A stretch of 64,000 nucleotides of DNA from assembly GCF_010537335.1 (NCBI RefSeq), contig NZ_AP019711.1, positions 1,426,001-1,490,000 on the forward strand, given 5' to 3'. Both the position numbers and the translations under genes were made by a program. Shown here in pieces: positions 48,733-59,099 of the stretch. The stretch comes from Amedibacterium intestinale. Lineage in GTDB: Bacteria > Bacillota_I > Bacilli_A > Erysipelotrichales > Erysipelotrichaceae. A model generated the notes under the pieces. The model saw nothing but the letters and a program-made list of their open reading frames with translations. It was not told the origin of the DNA and ran no database searches. How positions within the stretch are numbered: position 1 is the first letter of the stretch; every line of letters begins with the position of its first letter.

Positions 48733-49191
48733 TTACCAATGATTTTTCATTGCTTTTTCAATTTCGCGTTTTGCATCTTTTTCTTTTTGCGCATTTCGTT
48801 TATCATGTAAATCTTTTCCTCTAGCAAGTGCAATTTCCAGTTTCGCTTTTCCTTTTTCTAAATACAATGAAGTTGGAACCACCGTGTATCCCTTCAATTT
48901 CACTTTCTGCTGAAGTTTTCGTATTTCTAGTTTATGCAGAAGTAATTTTCTTATTCTTGTTTCATCATGGTTAAAGCGATTCCCAAATACATATTCTGGA
49001 ATATGCATTTCTTTAATAAATGCTTCCCCATTTGTAAAACTAATATAAGCATCTTTTAATTGGACATGTCCCTTTCGAATAGATTTTATTTCTGTTCCTT
49101 TTAAAACCAATCCAGCTTCAAAGCGATCTTCCAGAAAATACTCATGTGATGCTTTTCGATTAAACGCAATCACTTTTCTTCCAGATGTCAT
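48733..49191 (-). CDS. smpB: tmRNA-binding protein SmpB
   Basis: SmpB binds tmRNA and guides it to stalled ribosomes. The 152-residue protein shows NRKASHEYFLEDRFEAGLVLKGTEIKSIR and, near the end, ALARGKDLHDKRNAQKEKDAKREI, both typical. Its ATG overlaps the stop of rnr by four bases, and the ssrA gene follows after about 50 bp, so the partners are neighbours. Confidence 0.97.
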   Translation of the reverse strand: MTSGRKVIAFNRKASHEYFLEDRFEAGLVLKGTEIKSIRKGHVQLKDAYISFTNGEAFIKEMHIPEYVFGNRFNHDETRIRKLLLHKLEIRKLQQKVKLKGYTVVPTSLYLEKGKAKLEIALARGKDLHDKRNAQKEKDAKREIEKAMKNHW

Positions 49192-51386
49192 AATCTTCCG
49201 CCTTTCCGTTTTCTTCGTCTTCGATTTCTAGTTCTATCCTGTTTAGTTAAGCGATTTTGCTGTTTTAATAGCGGACTTTTTTTCTTGGATTTCTGTACCA
49301 GCACTTCAAAATCTACCTCTCGCTTAAAACGATCGGCGCCTATACATTTCACACGCACATGTTGTCCCATGCGATATACTTTTGCTGTATGCTCTCCAAT
49401 TAAGGAATGTGTAGTTTCGTCATAGTGATAATAATCGTCTTGCAAGCTTGCGATATGGACCAATCCCTCTACTGTATTTTCCAGCTCAACAAACATTCCA
49501 AATTTTGTAATTCCACTGACTACGCCATCAAATACAGAACCTACATATTTTTCCATATATTCTGCTTTCTTCATATCATCTACTTCACGTTCTGCATCTA
49601 CGGCATTACGTTCACGATCACTTGCCTGTATAGCAGCTTCTTCACACCATTTTTCATCACTATTCATTTTTTCTGTATTCGTATTGGAATTGAAAACATA
49701 TTTTCTAAGCATACGATGCACAATTAAATCGGGATACCTTCGAATAGGAGAAGTAAAATGTAAATATTCTTTCAAAGCTAAACCAAAATGACCTAAACAG
49801 CGATTATCGTAACGTGCTTTCTGCATACTTCTTAACATAAAACTAGAAAGCACAAAATAATTATCTTGCCCTTTCGCCTCTTTTAAAAGACTTTGCAGCT
49901 GCATTGGATATACATTTTGGATACCCCCCTGAAACGTATAGCCTAAAACTTTCGCTACTCTGGCAAATTCGCGTATCTTTTTTGGTTCTGGCTGCTCATG
50001 CACACGATACATCGATGGAATTTCCATCCATTTCGCATGTGTAGCAACAGTCTCATTTGCGGCAATCATAAAATCCTCGATCATACGCTCTGCATCTTTT
50101 CTTTCACGCAAAACAATATCTTTAGGTTTACCTTTCTCATCAACAAGAATTTTTGCCTCTCTTGTATCAAAATCAATTGCCCCTAATTTTTCTCTGCGTC
50201 TTCGAATGATATCGGATAACACTTTCATTTGAATACACATATCCAAAAGGTAAGGATAGCGTTTCTGGACTTTTTCATCCCCTTCTAATATTTTATTAAC
50301 ATTTGTATACGTCATTCTTTCATTACTGTTAATAACACTTGGGAAAATTTTATAGTTTATAACATCTCCCTTGCGATTTATATCCATCTGACAAGTTAAA
50401 GTCAAACGATCAACATGGGGATTTAAAGAACAAATCCCATTGCATAATGCATGTGGAAGCATAGGAACTACACGATCAACAACATAAACAGATGTTCCAC
50501 GATGATATGCTTCCTTATCAATTTCGCTTCCTTCTCTTACATAATACGATACATCTGCAATATGAACATACAGTCGATATCCTTCTGGTATTCTTTCAAT
50601 AGAAATCGCATCATCCAAATCACGTGCATCTTCTCCATCAATAGTAATTGTCAATAACGAACGTAAATCTTCACGATTTCTTAATTCTTCATCTTGTACC
50701 GCTTCTTCAATCTGCATCACTTCTTTCATGACAGCATCACTGAATTCTGGATTAATATCTTTTTCTAAAAGTACACTTAAAATATCAATTCCCGGATCAT
50801 ATTTATATCCAATCTCTTTTTCAATATGACATTTTAATGTAGCACCATAACTATCAATCTTCAACAACACTTTTGAATCATTGACCAAATGAAAATCCTC
50901 ATAATTAGTAATTCTAAATCTTCGATTTAAAATAGGAGAATCCGGTAAAAAATACCTTCTTCCCTCTTTTATTTTTACGACACCTACAATATGTGTAATA
51001 TGATGTTCAATAACATCAATAACTTCTCCTTCTACGCTGCCATCATTATTTGTCCAGCTTTTCGCGTATACGATATCTTTGTCCATTCCAAGGCCTAACG
51101 CCTCTTTCGCAATATAAAAACTTGTGTCCGTTGTATCTACAAAACCAAATCCTTTTGGATTCACACGCAATGTTCCTGTAACATATCCTAAATGAGAACT
51201 CAAAAAATAACGTTCCCTGGAATCTCTTGCAATTAAACGTTCTCCTTCTAGCTCATTCAAATATTTTAACAACTCTGTAAAGGAGGCACTGTCTTCCATT
51301 TGAAAGTAACAAGACAGCTCAGCTGTAGTCATTCCTTTATAAGAAGAATCATGCAGCAAATCTAATATTTCCATTTTCTTTTTCAT
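49188..51386 (-). CDS. rnr: Ribonuclease R
   Basis: RNase R is a 3'-5' exoribonuclease that degrades structured RNA and works with tmRNA-SmpB. The 732-residue protein has an N-terminal helix-turn-helix-like region, cold-shock domains, the RNB catalytic domain (near 260-590; TIDGEDARDLDDAISIE with the metal-binding Asp residues), and a C-terminal S1 domain (VGSVFDGVVSGITKFGMFVEL) with a basic tail. The start is ATG 51386, six bases after GGAGGG; an earlier ATG touches that site. It lies between secG and smpB. Confidence 0.96.
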   Translation of the reverse strand: MKKKMEILDLLHDSSYKGMTTAELSCYFQMEDSASFTELLKYLNELEGERLIARDSRERYFLSSHLGYVTGTLRVNPKGFGFVDTTDTSFYIAKEALGLGMDKDIVYAKSWTNNDGSVEGEVIDVIEHHITHIVGVVKIKEGRRYFLPDSPILNRRFRITNYEDFHLVNDSKVLLKIDSYGATLKCHIEKEIGYKYDPGIDILSVLLEKDINPEFSDAVMKEVMQIEEAVQDEELRNREDLRSLLTITIDGEDARDLDDAISIERIPEGYRLYVHIADVSYYVREGSEIDKEAYHRGTSVYVVDRVVPMLPHALCNGICSLNPHVDRLTLTCQMDINRKGDVINYKIFPSVINSNERMTYTNVNKILEGDEKVQKRYPYLLDMCIQMKVLSDIIRRRREKLGAIDFDTREAKILVDEKGKPKDIVLRERKDAERMIEDFMIAANETVATHAKWMEIPSMYRVHEQPEPKKIREFARVAKVLGYTFQGGIQNVYPMQLQSLLKEAKGQDNYFVLSSFMLRSMQKARYDNRCLGHFGLALKEYLHFTSPIRRYPDLIVHRMLRKYVFNSNTNTEKMNSDEKWCEEAAIQASDRERNAVDAEREVDDMKKAEYMEKYVGSVFDGVVSGITKFGMFVELENTVEGLVHIASLQDDYYHYDETTHSLIGEHTAKVYRMGQHVRVKCIGADRFKREVDFEVLVQKSKKKSPLLKQQNRLTKQDRTRNRRRRKRKGGRL

Positions 51387-51483
51387 TCTCATCCCTCCAA
51401 ACAAAGGCAAATATCTCTTATTCATTATACCACATCTTATTTCTTTCCATTACAATAAGCAAAGAAAAAAGACCATTGCGGCC

Positions 51484-51714
51484 TTATTTAATAATACGGA
51501 TAATAATTACAAGAGCAAAGAATACGATCCCTGTAATAAGTGTAATATTGGAAATCACTTTCTCAGATCCTCGTTCTTTAACATTTGCAAATAGGTTTAA
51601 TCCATCGCTTCCCCCAAAAGCTCCGCTCAGACCATCTGATTTACCGCTTTGCAATAAGGAGAGTATTATTAATATGACCGCTGAAATCATTAAAACTATC
51701 TCTAAAACGCCCAT
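51484..51714 (-). CDS. secG: Protein translocase subunit SecG
   Basis: SecG is the small auxiliary subunit of the SecYEG channel. The 76-residue protein has two membrane helices (about 3-20 and 54-73) joined by the conserved loop LLQSGKSDGLSGAFGGSDGLNLF. ATG 51714 follows AAGGAGG. It begins the secG-rnr-smpB cluster, which was next to eno before the IS1634-like element entered. Confidence 0.95.
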   Translation of the reverse strand: MGVLEIVLMISAVILIILSLLQSGKSDGLSGAFGGSDGLNLFANVKERGSEKVISNITLITGIVFFALVIIIRIIK

Positions 51715-51750
51715 GTATAGTCCTCCTTTCCTGTAATCAAGTACTTTAAT

Positions 51751-51779
51751 AGTATAACAAACACTCTTCAGAAAAACAA
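51751..51779 (-). promoter_or_regulatory. Promoter of secG-rnr-smpB
   Basis: Minus-strand TTGTTT (51774-51779) and TATACT (51751-51756) are 17 bases apart. The whole promoter lies in the duplicated segment, so a second copy exists at 53871-53899, facing into the IS. Confidence 0.65.
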
Positions 51780-51809
51780 CCTATTTTATGTTTTTTCATA
51801 AGAAACGAA

Positions 51810-51834
51810 AAAGGCGCGCCATAAGCGCACCTTT
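51810..51834 (-). terminator. Duplicate copy of the eno terminator
   Basis: AAAGGCGCGC and GCGCACCTTT pair with a 5-base loop. This is the left-repeat copy of the hairpin at 53930-53954. Confidence 0.85.
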
Positions 51835-51892
51835 AAACATCATATCTTAGTGTTTGTAGATGTTATAGAATGCAGATTTTCCCTGGAATACT

Positions 51893-53868
51893 CGGGAGTT
51901 TGACACATATAAAATTTCATAAATTTACTATGGCGCTTTAAACAGGCGCTTTTCTTTTACTTTTTTTGTCAAATTTTATGTTCTATTATGTGCTATATTG
52001 TGCTATATGTGTTATTATTATATTGGGTGATGAATATGTACGTTGCAATCAATGGCACTGGCAATTCCAAAAGCATTTATATTATGAGTTCTTATCGCAA
52101 AAACAATGGTAAAACTTCTAGTCGCATTTTTAGAAAGCTTGGTCGATTAAATGACCTGCTTCCTCAATTTGATAATAATGAAGAAAAATTATTGGAATGG
52201 GCTCGTTCTGAAGCTAAAAAGGACACTTTATCCCATCAACAGGATACTGCACCTGTTCTCATACCTTTCTCTAGCGACAAAAAAATCAAAAAAAATGAAG
52301 TTTTGTTATTTAATGTTGGCTACCTATTCCTTCAATCCATCTGTTCCAATCTTCATTTTGACAATATTTGTCGTAATATTAAGAATCATCATAAATTCGA
52401 ATATGATATCCATCGCATCCTCTGCGATCTTGTCTACGCTCGTGTTCTATATCCTTCCAGTAAACGCTCTTCTTTCTCTTTCGCTCATTCTCTGCTGGAA
52501 CAGCCAAAGTATAAATTACAGGATATCTATCGTTCCTTATCTATATTGGCCGAGGAATCTGATTACATACAGGCGGAAGTTTATCGAAATTCTAACTTTC
52601 TTCATAAAAGAAACACAAAAGTTCTTTATTATGACTGTACGAACTATTACTTTGAAATCGAACAAGAAGATGAACTTAAAAAATACGGAAAAAGCAAAGA
52701 ACATCGTCCAAATCCTATCGTAGGCATGGGGTTATTCATGGATGGAGATGGTTTCCCTTTAGCTTTTGATATCTTTCCCGGAAATCAAAACGAACAGAAA
52801 TCCTTGAAACCATTAGAACATAAAGTTATTCAGGATTTCGACTGTTCCGAATTCATCTACTGCTCAGACAGTGGACTGGCATCACAGAATAACAAACTGT
52901 TCAATGATATAGGAGGAAGATCCTATGTCATTACACAGTCATTAAAAAAATTAAAGAAAGAAGATAGAGATATCGCTTTAAATACGAAACAATATCGAAA
53001 AGTAGGAAGCAGCACATTCATTGATTTGAAAGATCTTGATGAAAATGACCCAGAGGTATATGAATCCATCTATTATAAAGAAGTACCTATAGAATCTAAA
53101 AAGATATCGGAAACTCTTATCGTTACCTATTCTCCAAAATATAAAGCTTATCAGGAAAAGATAAGACAAGGGCAGATAGACAGAGCAAAAAACATGATAA
53201 GTAAAAATGGAAAAATCAAAAAGAATAGAAAAAATCCGAATGATCCAAGCAGATTTACAAAGAGGACTTCCATCACAGCGAATGGAGAAGTAGCAGAAGA
53301 AGAAATCTACGAAATCGATCAGGAGGCTATAGATAAAGAAGCAATGTATGATGGTTTCTATGCGGTAAGCACAGATATGGAAGGTGATGTAGCGGAGATC
53401 ATCGCTATCAACAAACGCAGATGGCAGATCGAAGAGTGCTTTAGAATAATGAAAACGGATTTTGATGCACGACCAATCTATCTGCAAAGAGAAGACAGGA
53501 TCAAAGCGCATTTCCTGATTTGTTTCTTGTCCCTTCTGATATATCGAATATTAGAATATAAATTAGAGAAAAAATATACATCTGAACAAATAATAGATAC
53601 ATTGAGAAAGATGAACGTAACAAAATTAAAAGAAGGATTAGGATATATACCTTCTTACACACGAACAGATTTAACAGATTTACTGCATGAGTTGTTTGGT
53701 TTTGAAACAGACAGAGAAATAATAAAACGATCCACAATGAGAAATATTATCAAATACACAAAAGAACATCATATATAGCACAATTCGTTACAAAGACAAA
53801 AAGTGCAAAAAAGCTTAATTCTAAAGTCTTTAATGCACTTTTTTCGCTTTCTAACTGTCAAAGACGAG
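51893..53868. mobile_element. IS1634-like insertion sequence (1976 bp)
   Basis: The element lies exactly between the two 144-bp direct repeats. Its ends CGGGAGTTTGACA and, reversed, CTCGTCTTTGACA share a TTTGACA core as imperfect inverted repeats. It codes for one intact transposase. IS1634 and IS1549 are known for unusually long and variable target duplications, which agrees with the 144 bp here. Insertion fell within the last codons of eno, but the duplication rebuilt an intact eno. Confidence 0.9.
52036..53778 (+). CDS. IS1634/IS1549-family transposase
   Basis: This 580-residue DDE transposase begins MYVAINGTGNSKSIYIMSSY and continues SRIFRKLGRL, typical of the family. The catalytic residues appear to be D in LYYDCTNYYFE (near residue 205), D in IYCSDSGLAS (near 275) and E in RRWQIEECFRIMKTDF (near 482). 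A lysine-rich insertion lies between them. ATG 52036 follows GGGTGA; upstream in-frame ATGs lack a good site. The frame is intact, so the element may be active. Confidence 0.93.
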   Translation: MYVAINGTGNSKSIYIMSSYRKNNGKTSSRIFRKLGRLNDLLPQFDNNEEKLLEWARSEAKKDTLSHQQDTAPVLIPFSSDKKIKKNEVLLFNVGYLFLQSICSNLHFDNICRNIKNHHKFEYDIHRILCDLVYARVLYPSSKRSSFSFAHSLLEQPKYKLQDIYRSLSILAEESDYIQAEVYRNSNFLHKRNTKVLYYDCTNYYFEIEQEDELKKYGKSKEHRPNPIVGMGLFMDGDGFPLAFDIFPGNQNEQKSLKPLEHKVIQDFDCSEFIYCSDSGLASQNNKLFNDIGGRSYVITQSLKKLKKEDRDIALNTKQYRKVGSSTFIDLKDLDENDPEVYESIYYKEVPIESKKISETLIVTYSPKYKAYQEKIRQGQIDRAKNMISKNGKIKKNRKNPNDPSRFTKRTSITANGEVAEEEIYEIDQEAIDKEAMYDGFYAVSTDMEGDVAEIIAINKRRWQIEECFRIMKTDFDARPIYLQREDRIKAHFLICFLSLLIYRILEYKLEKKYTSEQIIDTLRKMNVTKLKEGLGYIPSYTRTDLTDLLHELFGFETDREIIKRSTMRNIIKYTKEHHI

Positions 53869-55286
<1,418 letters not shown>

Positions 55287-55301
55287 TCACATTACACTCA
55301 A

Positions 55302-55310
55302 AGTATAGCA
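55302..55310 (-). promoter_or_regulatory. Extended -10 promoter of eno
   Basis: TGCTATACT on the minus strand, about 40 bases before the eno start. The -35 is poor. Confidence 0.5.
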
Positions 55311-55317
55311 CATATCA

Positions 55318-55351
55318 AAAAAAAGAGAAAGAACTTTTGCGAATTCTCTCA
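55318..55351 (-). terminator. Terminator of the HAD phosphatase gene
   Basis: AGAGAA and TTCT-TCTCT pair around a 10-base loop and are followed by a run of T on the minus strand. Confidence 0.6.
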
Positions 55352-55359
55352 CAAATATC

Positions 55360-56121
55360 TTACTCTTTTAATAATTCACAAAGATTATCCACAATGTAAT
55401 CTGGATGTATGCCCAATTTTTCTATATCTTCTCTTTGATGAACTCCACTTGTCACAAAAACAGTTTCAATATCACATCGATTTCCTAACAAGATGTCAGT
55501 TTCCAAATTATCCCCAATCAAAATAACTTCTTCCTTTGTTTTATCAAAATAATCCAAAGCCTCTAAAAGAATCGTTTCATGAGGTTTTCCAATTTTTGGG
55601 CTTTCCTGTCCACTGGCATATTCAAACATCGCCACAATGGAACCATTTCCAATGCTAAAGCCATCTTTTTGAGCCAAAATGCGATCATTGTTTGTACCTA
55701 TAAGTTTTGCACCTTTCAATAAATATCCTAAAGCTTTAGAATACTCCTTATAAGTAGCCTCCGTATTTAAACCCACAAATACAACACCCACATTTTTTTC
55801 ACTTAGGATAAAACCATTTTCTTCTAATGCTTCTTTCAGACCATCCTGTCCTACATAATATGCATTTCTTCCCTCTATATGTTTTTTCGCATAGCGAGCG
55901 GCCGCCATAGCAGATGTAAAAAAGTGCTCTTCTTTAATACCATGAAAACCAACCTTTTCCATATGCTCTACATTTTGTTTTCTTGTTCGTTTCGAATTAT
56001 TTGTAAGAAAATAAAATGGCTGGTTTCTTTTTATTAATTCTTCAATAAAAGGTATTGCTCCTTCAATCTGTCCATCTCCTCTATACATGGTACCATCTAA
56101 ATCAATCAAATATGTTTTCAA
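55360..56121 (-). CDS. HAD-IIA family phosphatase (NagD-like)
   Basis: This 253-residue hydrolase removes phosphate from small molecules. Motif I is LIDLDGTMYRG (nucleophile Asp near residue 7), motif II is FLTNNSKRTR, and motif III/IV is GKPHETILLEAL ... LIGDNLETDILLGNRC (metal Asp pair near 205). The C2a cap in the middle (about 75-175) marks subfamily IIA (NagD/AraL/PNPase-like). Substrate is unknown. ATG 56121 is used; no strong upstream alternative exists. Confidence 0.9.
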   Translation of the reverse strand: MKTYLIDLDGTMYRGDGQIEGAIPFIEELIKRNQPFYFLTNNSKRTRKQNVEHMEKVGFHGIKEEHFFTSAMAAARYAKKHIEGRNAYYVGQDGLKEALEENGFILSEKNVGVVFVGLNTEATYKEYSKALGYLLKGAKLIGTNNDRILAQKDGFSIGNGSIVAMFEYASGQESPKIGKPHETILLEALDYFDKTKEEVILIGDNLETDILLGNRCDIETVFVTSGVHQREDIEKLGIHPDYIVDNLCELLKE

Positions 56122-56179
56122 AATAATCCCCTGCTTTCTTATGATACCATCTTATCGAAAACTTTAACTTTATGCAAGA

Positions 56180-56368
56180 TTAACGTTTTCTTCGCATTTG
56201 CTTTTTTGATGGTTTTATAAGAAACATTCCGATCATAACCAATAACATTGGCCAGCATTCATGTATCATTTTTTCAAAAACAGGCAGTATTTCTTTCATA
56301 TCAAAATATGGTTTTACCAGCAAAAAGCAACCACCAATTCCAAATATAATCCCTGCTCTTTCTTTCAT
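56180..56368 (-). CDS. Small membrane protein, unknown
   Basis: This 62-residue protein has two hydrophobic segments (about 5-17 and 36-50) and a basic C-terminus (KPSKKQMRRKR), so the tail is probably cytoplasmic. It is not recognised. The start is ATG 56368 with AGGAAGTGAG upstream. It lies 58 bp before the HAD gene on the same strand. Confidence 0.55.
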   Translation of the reverse strand: MKERAGIIFGIGGCFLLVKPYFDMKEILPVFEKMIHECWPMLLVMIGMFLIKPSKKQMRRKR

Positions 56369-56422
56369 TTGCTCACTTCCTGCTATCATTATAAAAAACA
56401 AAAAATGCATATTTTGTCAAAA

Positions 56423-56449
56423 TAAAAAGGACTTTCGTCCCTTTTAAAG
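56423..56449 (-). terminator. Terminator of nusG
   Basis: AAAAGGGAC-GAAA-GTCCTTTTT on the minus strand, overlapping the nusG stop codon. Confidence 0.8.
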
Positions 56450-56995
56450 TTCAATTTTCTCTAGTTCACTATATCCAACTTCTGTTGGTGTCTCTCTACC
56501 AAACAGGATTGTCAATACTACCGCAATCTGATTATCATCGTCCATTTCTTCAACAGTTCCTTCTATGTTAGAAAAAGCACCGCTTAAGATACGAACACGA
56601 TCTCCTACCTGGAAATCAACCTGAACTTTTTTATCAGTAATTCCTAATTTGCGTAAAATATTTTCCATTTCTTCTTCTGCGACAGGGAAAGGTTTTGCCC
56701 CTCCACCACTAGATCCGATAAACCCAGTAACTCCAGGTGTATTACGAACAATATACCACGCTTCGTCAGTCATGATCATTTCTACAAATAAGTATCCGCT
56801 AAATAAATTCGTTGTTTTTTCAACTTCTTTTCCGTTTTTATATTCAATTTCTTTTTCTTCTGCTACAACGATACGAAACAAGAAATCCTGCAGACCCATT
56901 GTTTCAATACGACGTTCCAAATTCTCTTTAACTCTGTTTTCATGTCCGGCATATGTATTAACTACATACCATTGTTTTTTATTTTCTTCAGCCAT
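56444..56995 (-). CDS. nusG: Transcription elongation/antitermination factor NusG
   Basis: NusG binds RNA polymerase and controls pausing and elongation. The 183-residue protein has the NGN domain (KQWYVVNTYAGHENRVKENLERR; LFSGYLFVEMIMTDEAWYIVRNTPGVTGFIG) and a KOW motif (GDRVRILSGAFSNIEGTVEE). ATG 56995 follows GGAGGG. It follows secE by 14 bp, the usual order. Confidence 0.97.
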   Translation of the reverse strand: MAEENKKQWYVVNTYAGHENRVKENLERRIETMGLQDFLFRIVVAEEKEIEYKNGKEVEKTTNLFSGYLFVEMIMTDEAWYIVRNTPGVTGFIGSSGGGAKPFPVAEEEMENILRKLGITDKKVQVDFQVGDRVRILSGAFSNIEGTVEEMDDDNQIAVVLTILFGRETPTEVGYSELEKIEL

Positions 56996-57009
56996 CTTGA
57001 AATTCCCTC

Positions 57010-57186
57010 CTACATTCCAATTAACTTAAGGAAGCCAGAAGAAACAAGTTGGCAAAGGAAAAAGAAAATTCCTAAAAACAACACAAAAACGACACAGATT
57101 CCGCTGTCATGAAACAAATCTTTTGCCTTTGGCCAACGAATTCTTTTCATTTCTGTTAGAATTCCATTAATACTGAACCATTTCAT
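57010..57186 (-). CDS. secE: Protein translocase subunit SecE
   Basis: SecE is the small essential clamp of the SecYEG channel. The 58-residue protein has the conserved amphipathic motif EMKRIRWPKAKDL (residues 12-24) and a single membrane helix (about 30-50). ATG 57186 follows GGAGGG about eight bases upstream. It lies between rpmG and nusG, as in most bacteria, which confirms the call despite its small size. Confidence 0.93.
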   Translation of the reverse strand: MKWFSINGILTEMKRIRWPKAKDLFHDSGICVVFVLFLGIFFFLCQLVSSGFLKLIGM

Positions 57187-57199
57187 TCACTCATCCCTC

Positions 57200-57349
57200 C
57201 TATTTCGTTTCCTTATGAATAGTATGCTTTCCACATTTTTTACAATACTTTTTCAATTCAATACGCTCATTATGCGTTTTTTTATTTTTGGTAGTTGTAT
57301 AATTTCGTGAAAGACATTCGGTGCATGTCAAAATTACTTTATCACTCAT
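57200..57349 (-). CDS. rpmG: 50S ribosomal protein L33
   Basis: This 49-residue ribosomal protein starts [23 protein letters not shown] and has the cysteine pairs C-x2-C (residues 9 and 12) and C-x2-C (YCKKCGKH), so it is the zinc-binding form. ATG 57349 follows GAGGTG. It precedes secE by 13 bp. Confidence 0.95.
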   Translation of the reverse strand: MSDKVILTCTECLSRNYTTTKNKKTHNERIELKKYCKKCGKHTIHKETK

Positions 57350-57402
57350 GAAAAACACCTCTTTCTTTGCCTAATAACTTTATCATAAACCACCTCAAGA
57401 AG

Positions 57403-57975
57403 TCAATTATTCTTTTTATTACGTAATTTTCTTAAAATATATTCAACTTGTCGATTTGAAATATTCAAACTGGATGAAATCTCCTGATATGAATATCCCT
57501 GCAATCTTAAATGCAAGACTTTCATTTCAATCTTTTTTAATTGAATTCCTTTCTTCCTCAACAAATACTGTAGTTCTTCTTGATTTATAGATACTTTTTC
57601 CGTTTCATTCTCTTTATAAACATTATCCCCCTCTTTAGCTTCTAACTCTTGTAAAGAAACAGTATATATTCCTCTGCTTTTATTTCTAAAATAATCTACA
57701 AAGGCATTTTTTAAAATCTGCTGATAAAAATACGCAAAACTAGTGATTTTCTCTTCTCGAAAAGAATTCACTGCCTGCATTAGCTTAATATACGCTAATT
57801 GTTTCATTTCTTCCTTATCCTGCTGCTCAGCAGAGTTTATTCCTATATATTGATAAATCATTATATATATTCTCATTTCATATTTTTTAAATAAAATTTG
57901 CAAAGCCTGTTCATCTCCCTGATGAATCATATACAATAATTCATTATCTAGAAACTCTGTAACATTGGCTTTCAT
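57403..57975 (-). CDS. sigH: Sigma-70 family factor, SigH-like
   Basis: This 190-residue sigma factor has region 2 (LLYMIHQGDEQALQILFKKYE ... FAYFYQQILKNAFVDYFRNKSR) and region 4 (VLHLRLQGYSYQEISSSLNISNRQVEYILRKLRNK), with no region 1 or 3. Its place between rlmB and rpmG-secE-nusG is where sigH of Bacillus and Clostridium lies, so a transition-state/sporulation sigma factor is the best call, though it is shorter than the usual 210-220 residues. ATG 57975 follows AGGTGA. Confidence 0.8.
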   Translation of the reverse strand: MKANVTEFLDNELLYMIHQGDEQALQILFKKYEMRIYIMIYQYIGINSAEQQDKEEMKQLAYIKLMQAVNSFREEKITSFAYFYQQILKNAFVDYFRNKSRGIYTVSLQELEAKEGDNVYKENETEKVSINQEELQYLLRKKGIQLKKIEMKVLHLRLQGYSYQEISSSLNISNRQVEYILRKLRNKKNN

Positions 57976-57984
57976 ATTTTTCAC

Positions 57985-58716
57985 CTAGAAATCTACTGGA
58001 TTTCTTCCATTATATATTTGATATAACAAAATACCACACGCAACACTTGCATTCAAGCTAGTAACACTTCCTTCCATAGGAAGTCGAACACAGTAATCAC
58101 AGTTTTTCGCTACTAATGGACTAATTCCAAATCCTTCACTTCCTACTACTAATACAAGTGGAACATCGTATTGTCCTTCACGATAGTCCCGAGAGTTATG
58201 CAAGTCTGCACCAACAACCCAATAACCCTGTTTTTTTAAATACTTAATACTTTGTGCAAGATTTGTTACCATGCTTACTTTTACAGTATCAATTGCACCA
58301 GTACTAACCTTCGCAACTGTTGGTGTTAGTTTCACATTTCGATGCTTTCCAATAATGACTCCATCAACTCCTACACAATCGCATGTTCTAAGAATTGCCC
58401 CTAAATTATGAGGATCTTCCAATCCATCTAACATAACAAGCAATGGAGTCTTTCCCTTTGGTATACTTTCTAAAAGCTCATCAAGTTCATATGTTTTGTA
58501 ATCGTCAATTTTAGCTGCAATTCCCTGATGATTTGTCGCATTTAGAAACTGATCCATTTTCTTTCTTCCTAAAACTCTTAGTTTTATATTTCTTTGTCGT
58601 ATCAATGCTTCAATCTCTTTATCTTTCATACCATCTGCAAGAAGAATTTCATAAATCTTCTTGTTATCTTCTAAAAGAGAGCGAACGACATTTTTCCCAT
58701 ATACATATTGTGTCAT
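57985..58716 (-). CDS. rlmB: 23S rRNA (guanosine-2'-O-)-methyltransferase RlmB
   Basis: This SpoU-family enzyme of 243 residues methylates a guanosine ribose in 23S rRNA. It has the N-terminal substrate-binding domain (YGKNVVRSLLEDNKKIYEILLADG) and the trefoil-knot SPOUT motifs: LDGLEDPHNLGAILRTCDCVGVDGVI, VVGSEGFGISPLV and LPMEGSVTSLNASVACGILLY. ATG 58716 overlaps the mrnC stop by four bases. Confidence 0.95.
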   Translation of the reverse strand: MTQYVYGKNVVRSLLEDNKKIYEILLADGMKDKEIEALIRQRNIKLRVLGRKKMDQFLNATNHQGIAAKIDDYKTYELDELLESIPKGKTPLLVMLDGLEDPHNLGAILRTCDCVGVDGVIIGKHRNVKLTPTVAKVSTGAIDTVKVSMVTNLAQSIKYLKKQGYWVVGADLHNSRDYREGQYDVPLVLVVGSEGFGISPLVAKNCDYCVRLPMEGSVTSLNASVACGILLYQIYNGRNPVDF

Positions 58717-59099
58717 GATTTCTCTCCTATCTCAACAATGCGCTCCCACAAAGTTTTTAAACGCTTATAGTCCTGTTTTAAATACAGCCAGCCAAAGATT
58801 GCTTCTAAACCGGTTGACTTGCGATACGTTATCACATCTGCATTTTTCGCTTTCGTTTTTGGATTCGTATTTCTTCCGCGAAGAACAATTCCCCATTCTT
58901 CCTCCGTAAAAAAACCTTCTGTTTCCAAAACTTCCAAAAAACGTGCCTGTGCTTTTGCACTTACCCATTCCACACTTTTTTTCTGCAGAACATTAGGTTT
59001 TTGATATCCTTTTGATAAAAGCATTTCCCTTACGAACAGTGACATAACAGCATCTCCCATATAAGCAAGAGAAGTTCCATTATACTCCTGTAAAAGCAT
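58713..59099 (-). CDS. mrnC: Mini-ribonuclease 3
   Basis: Mini-III is an RNase III catalytic domain without the double-stranded RNA-binding domain; it matures 23S rRNA ends. The 128-residue protein shows SLAYMGDAVMSLFVREMLLSKG (metal Asp near residue 17), VSAKAQARFLE and TGLEAIFGWLYL, as expected. Its ATG overlaps the cysS stop (TAATG). The order cysS-mrnC-rlmB is typical for Firmicutes. Confidence 0.95.
   Translation of the reverse strand: MLLQEYNGTSLAYMGDAVMSLFVREMLLSKGYQKPNVLQKKSVEWVSAKAQARFLEVLETEGFFTEEEWGIVLRGRNTNPKTKAKNADVITYRKSTGLEAIFGWLYLKQDYKRLKTLWERIVEIGEKS

Larger units (their letters stand above)
51749..51892. repeat. 144-bp direct repeat, left copy (target duplication of the IS1634-like element)
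   Basis: The segment is identical to 53869-54012. It contains the secG promoter, the eno terminator and the last 46 bp of eno as a dead fragment (51847-51892). The bases outside both copies differ at once, so the limits are exact. Confidence 0.95.
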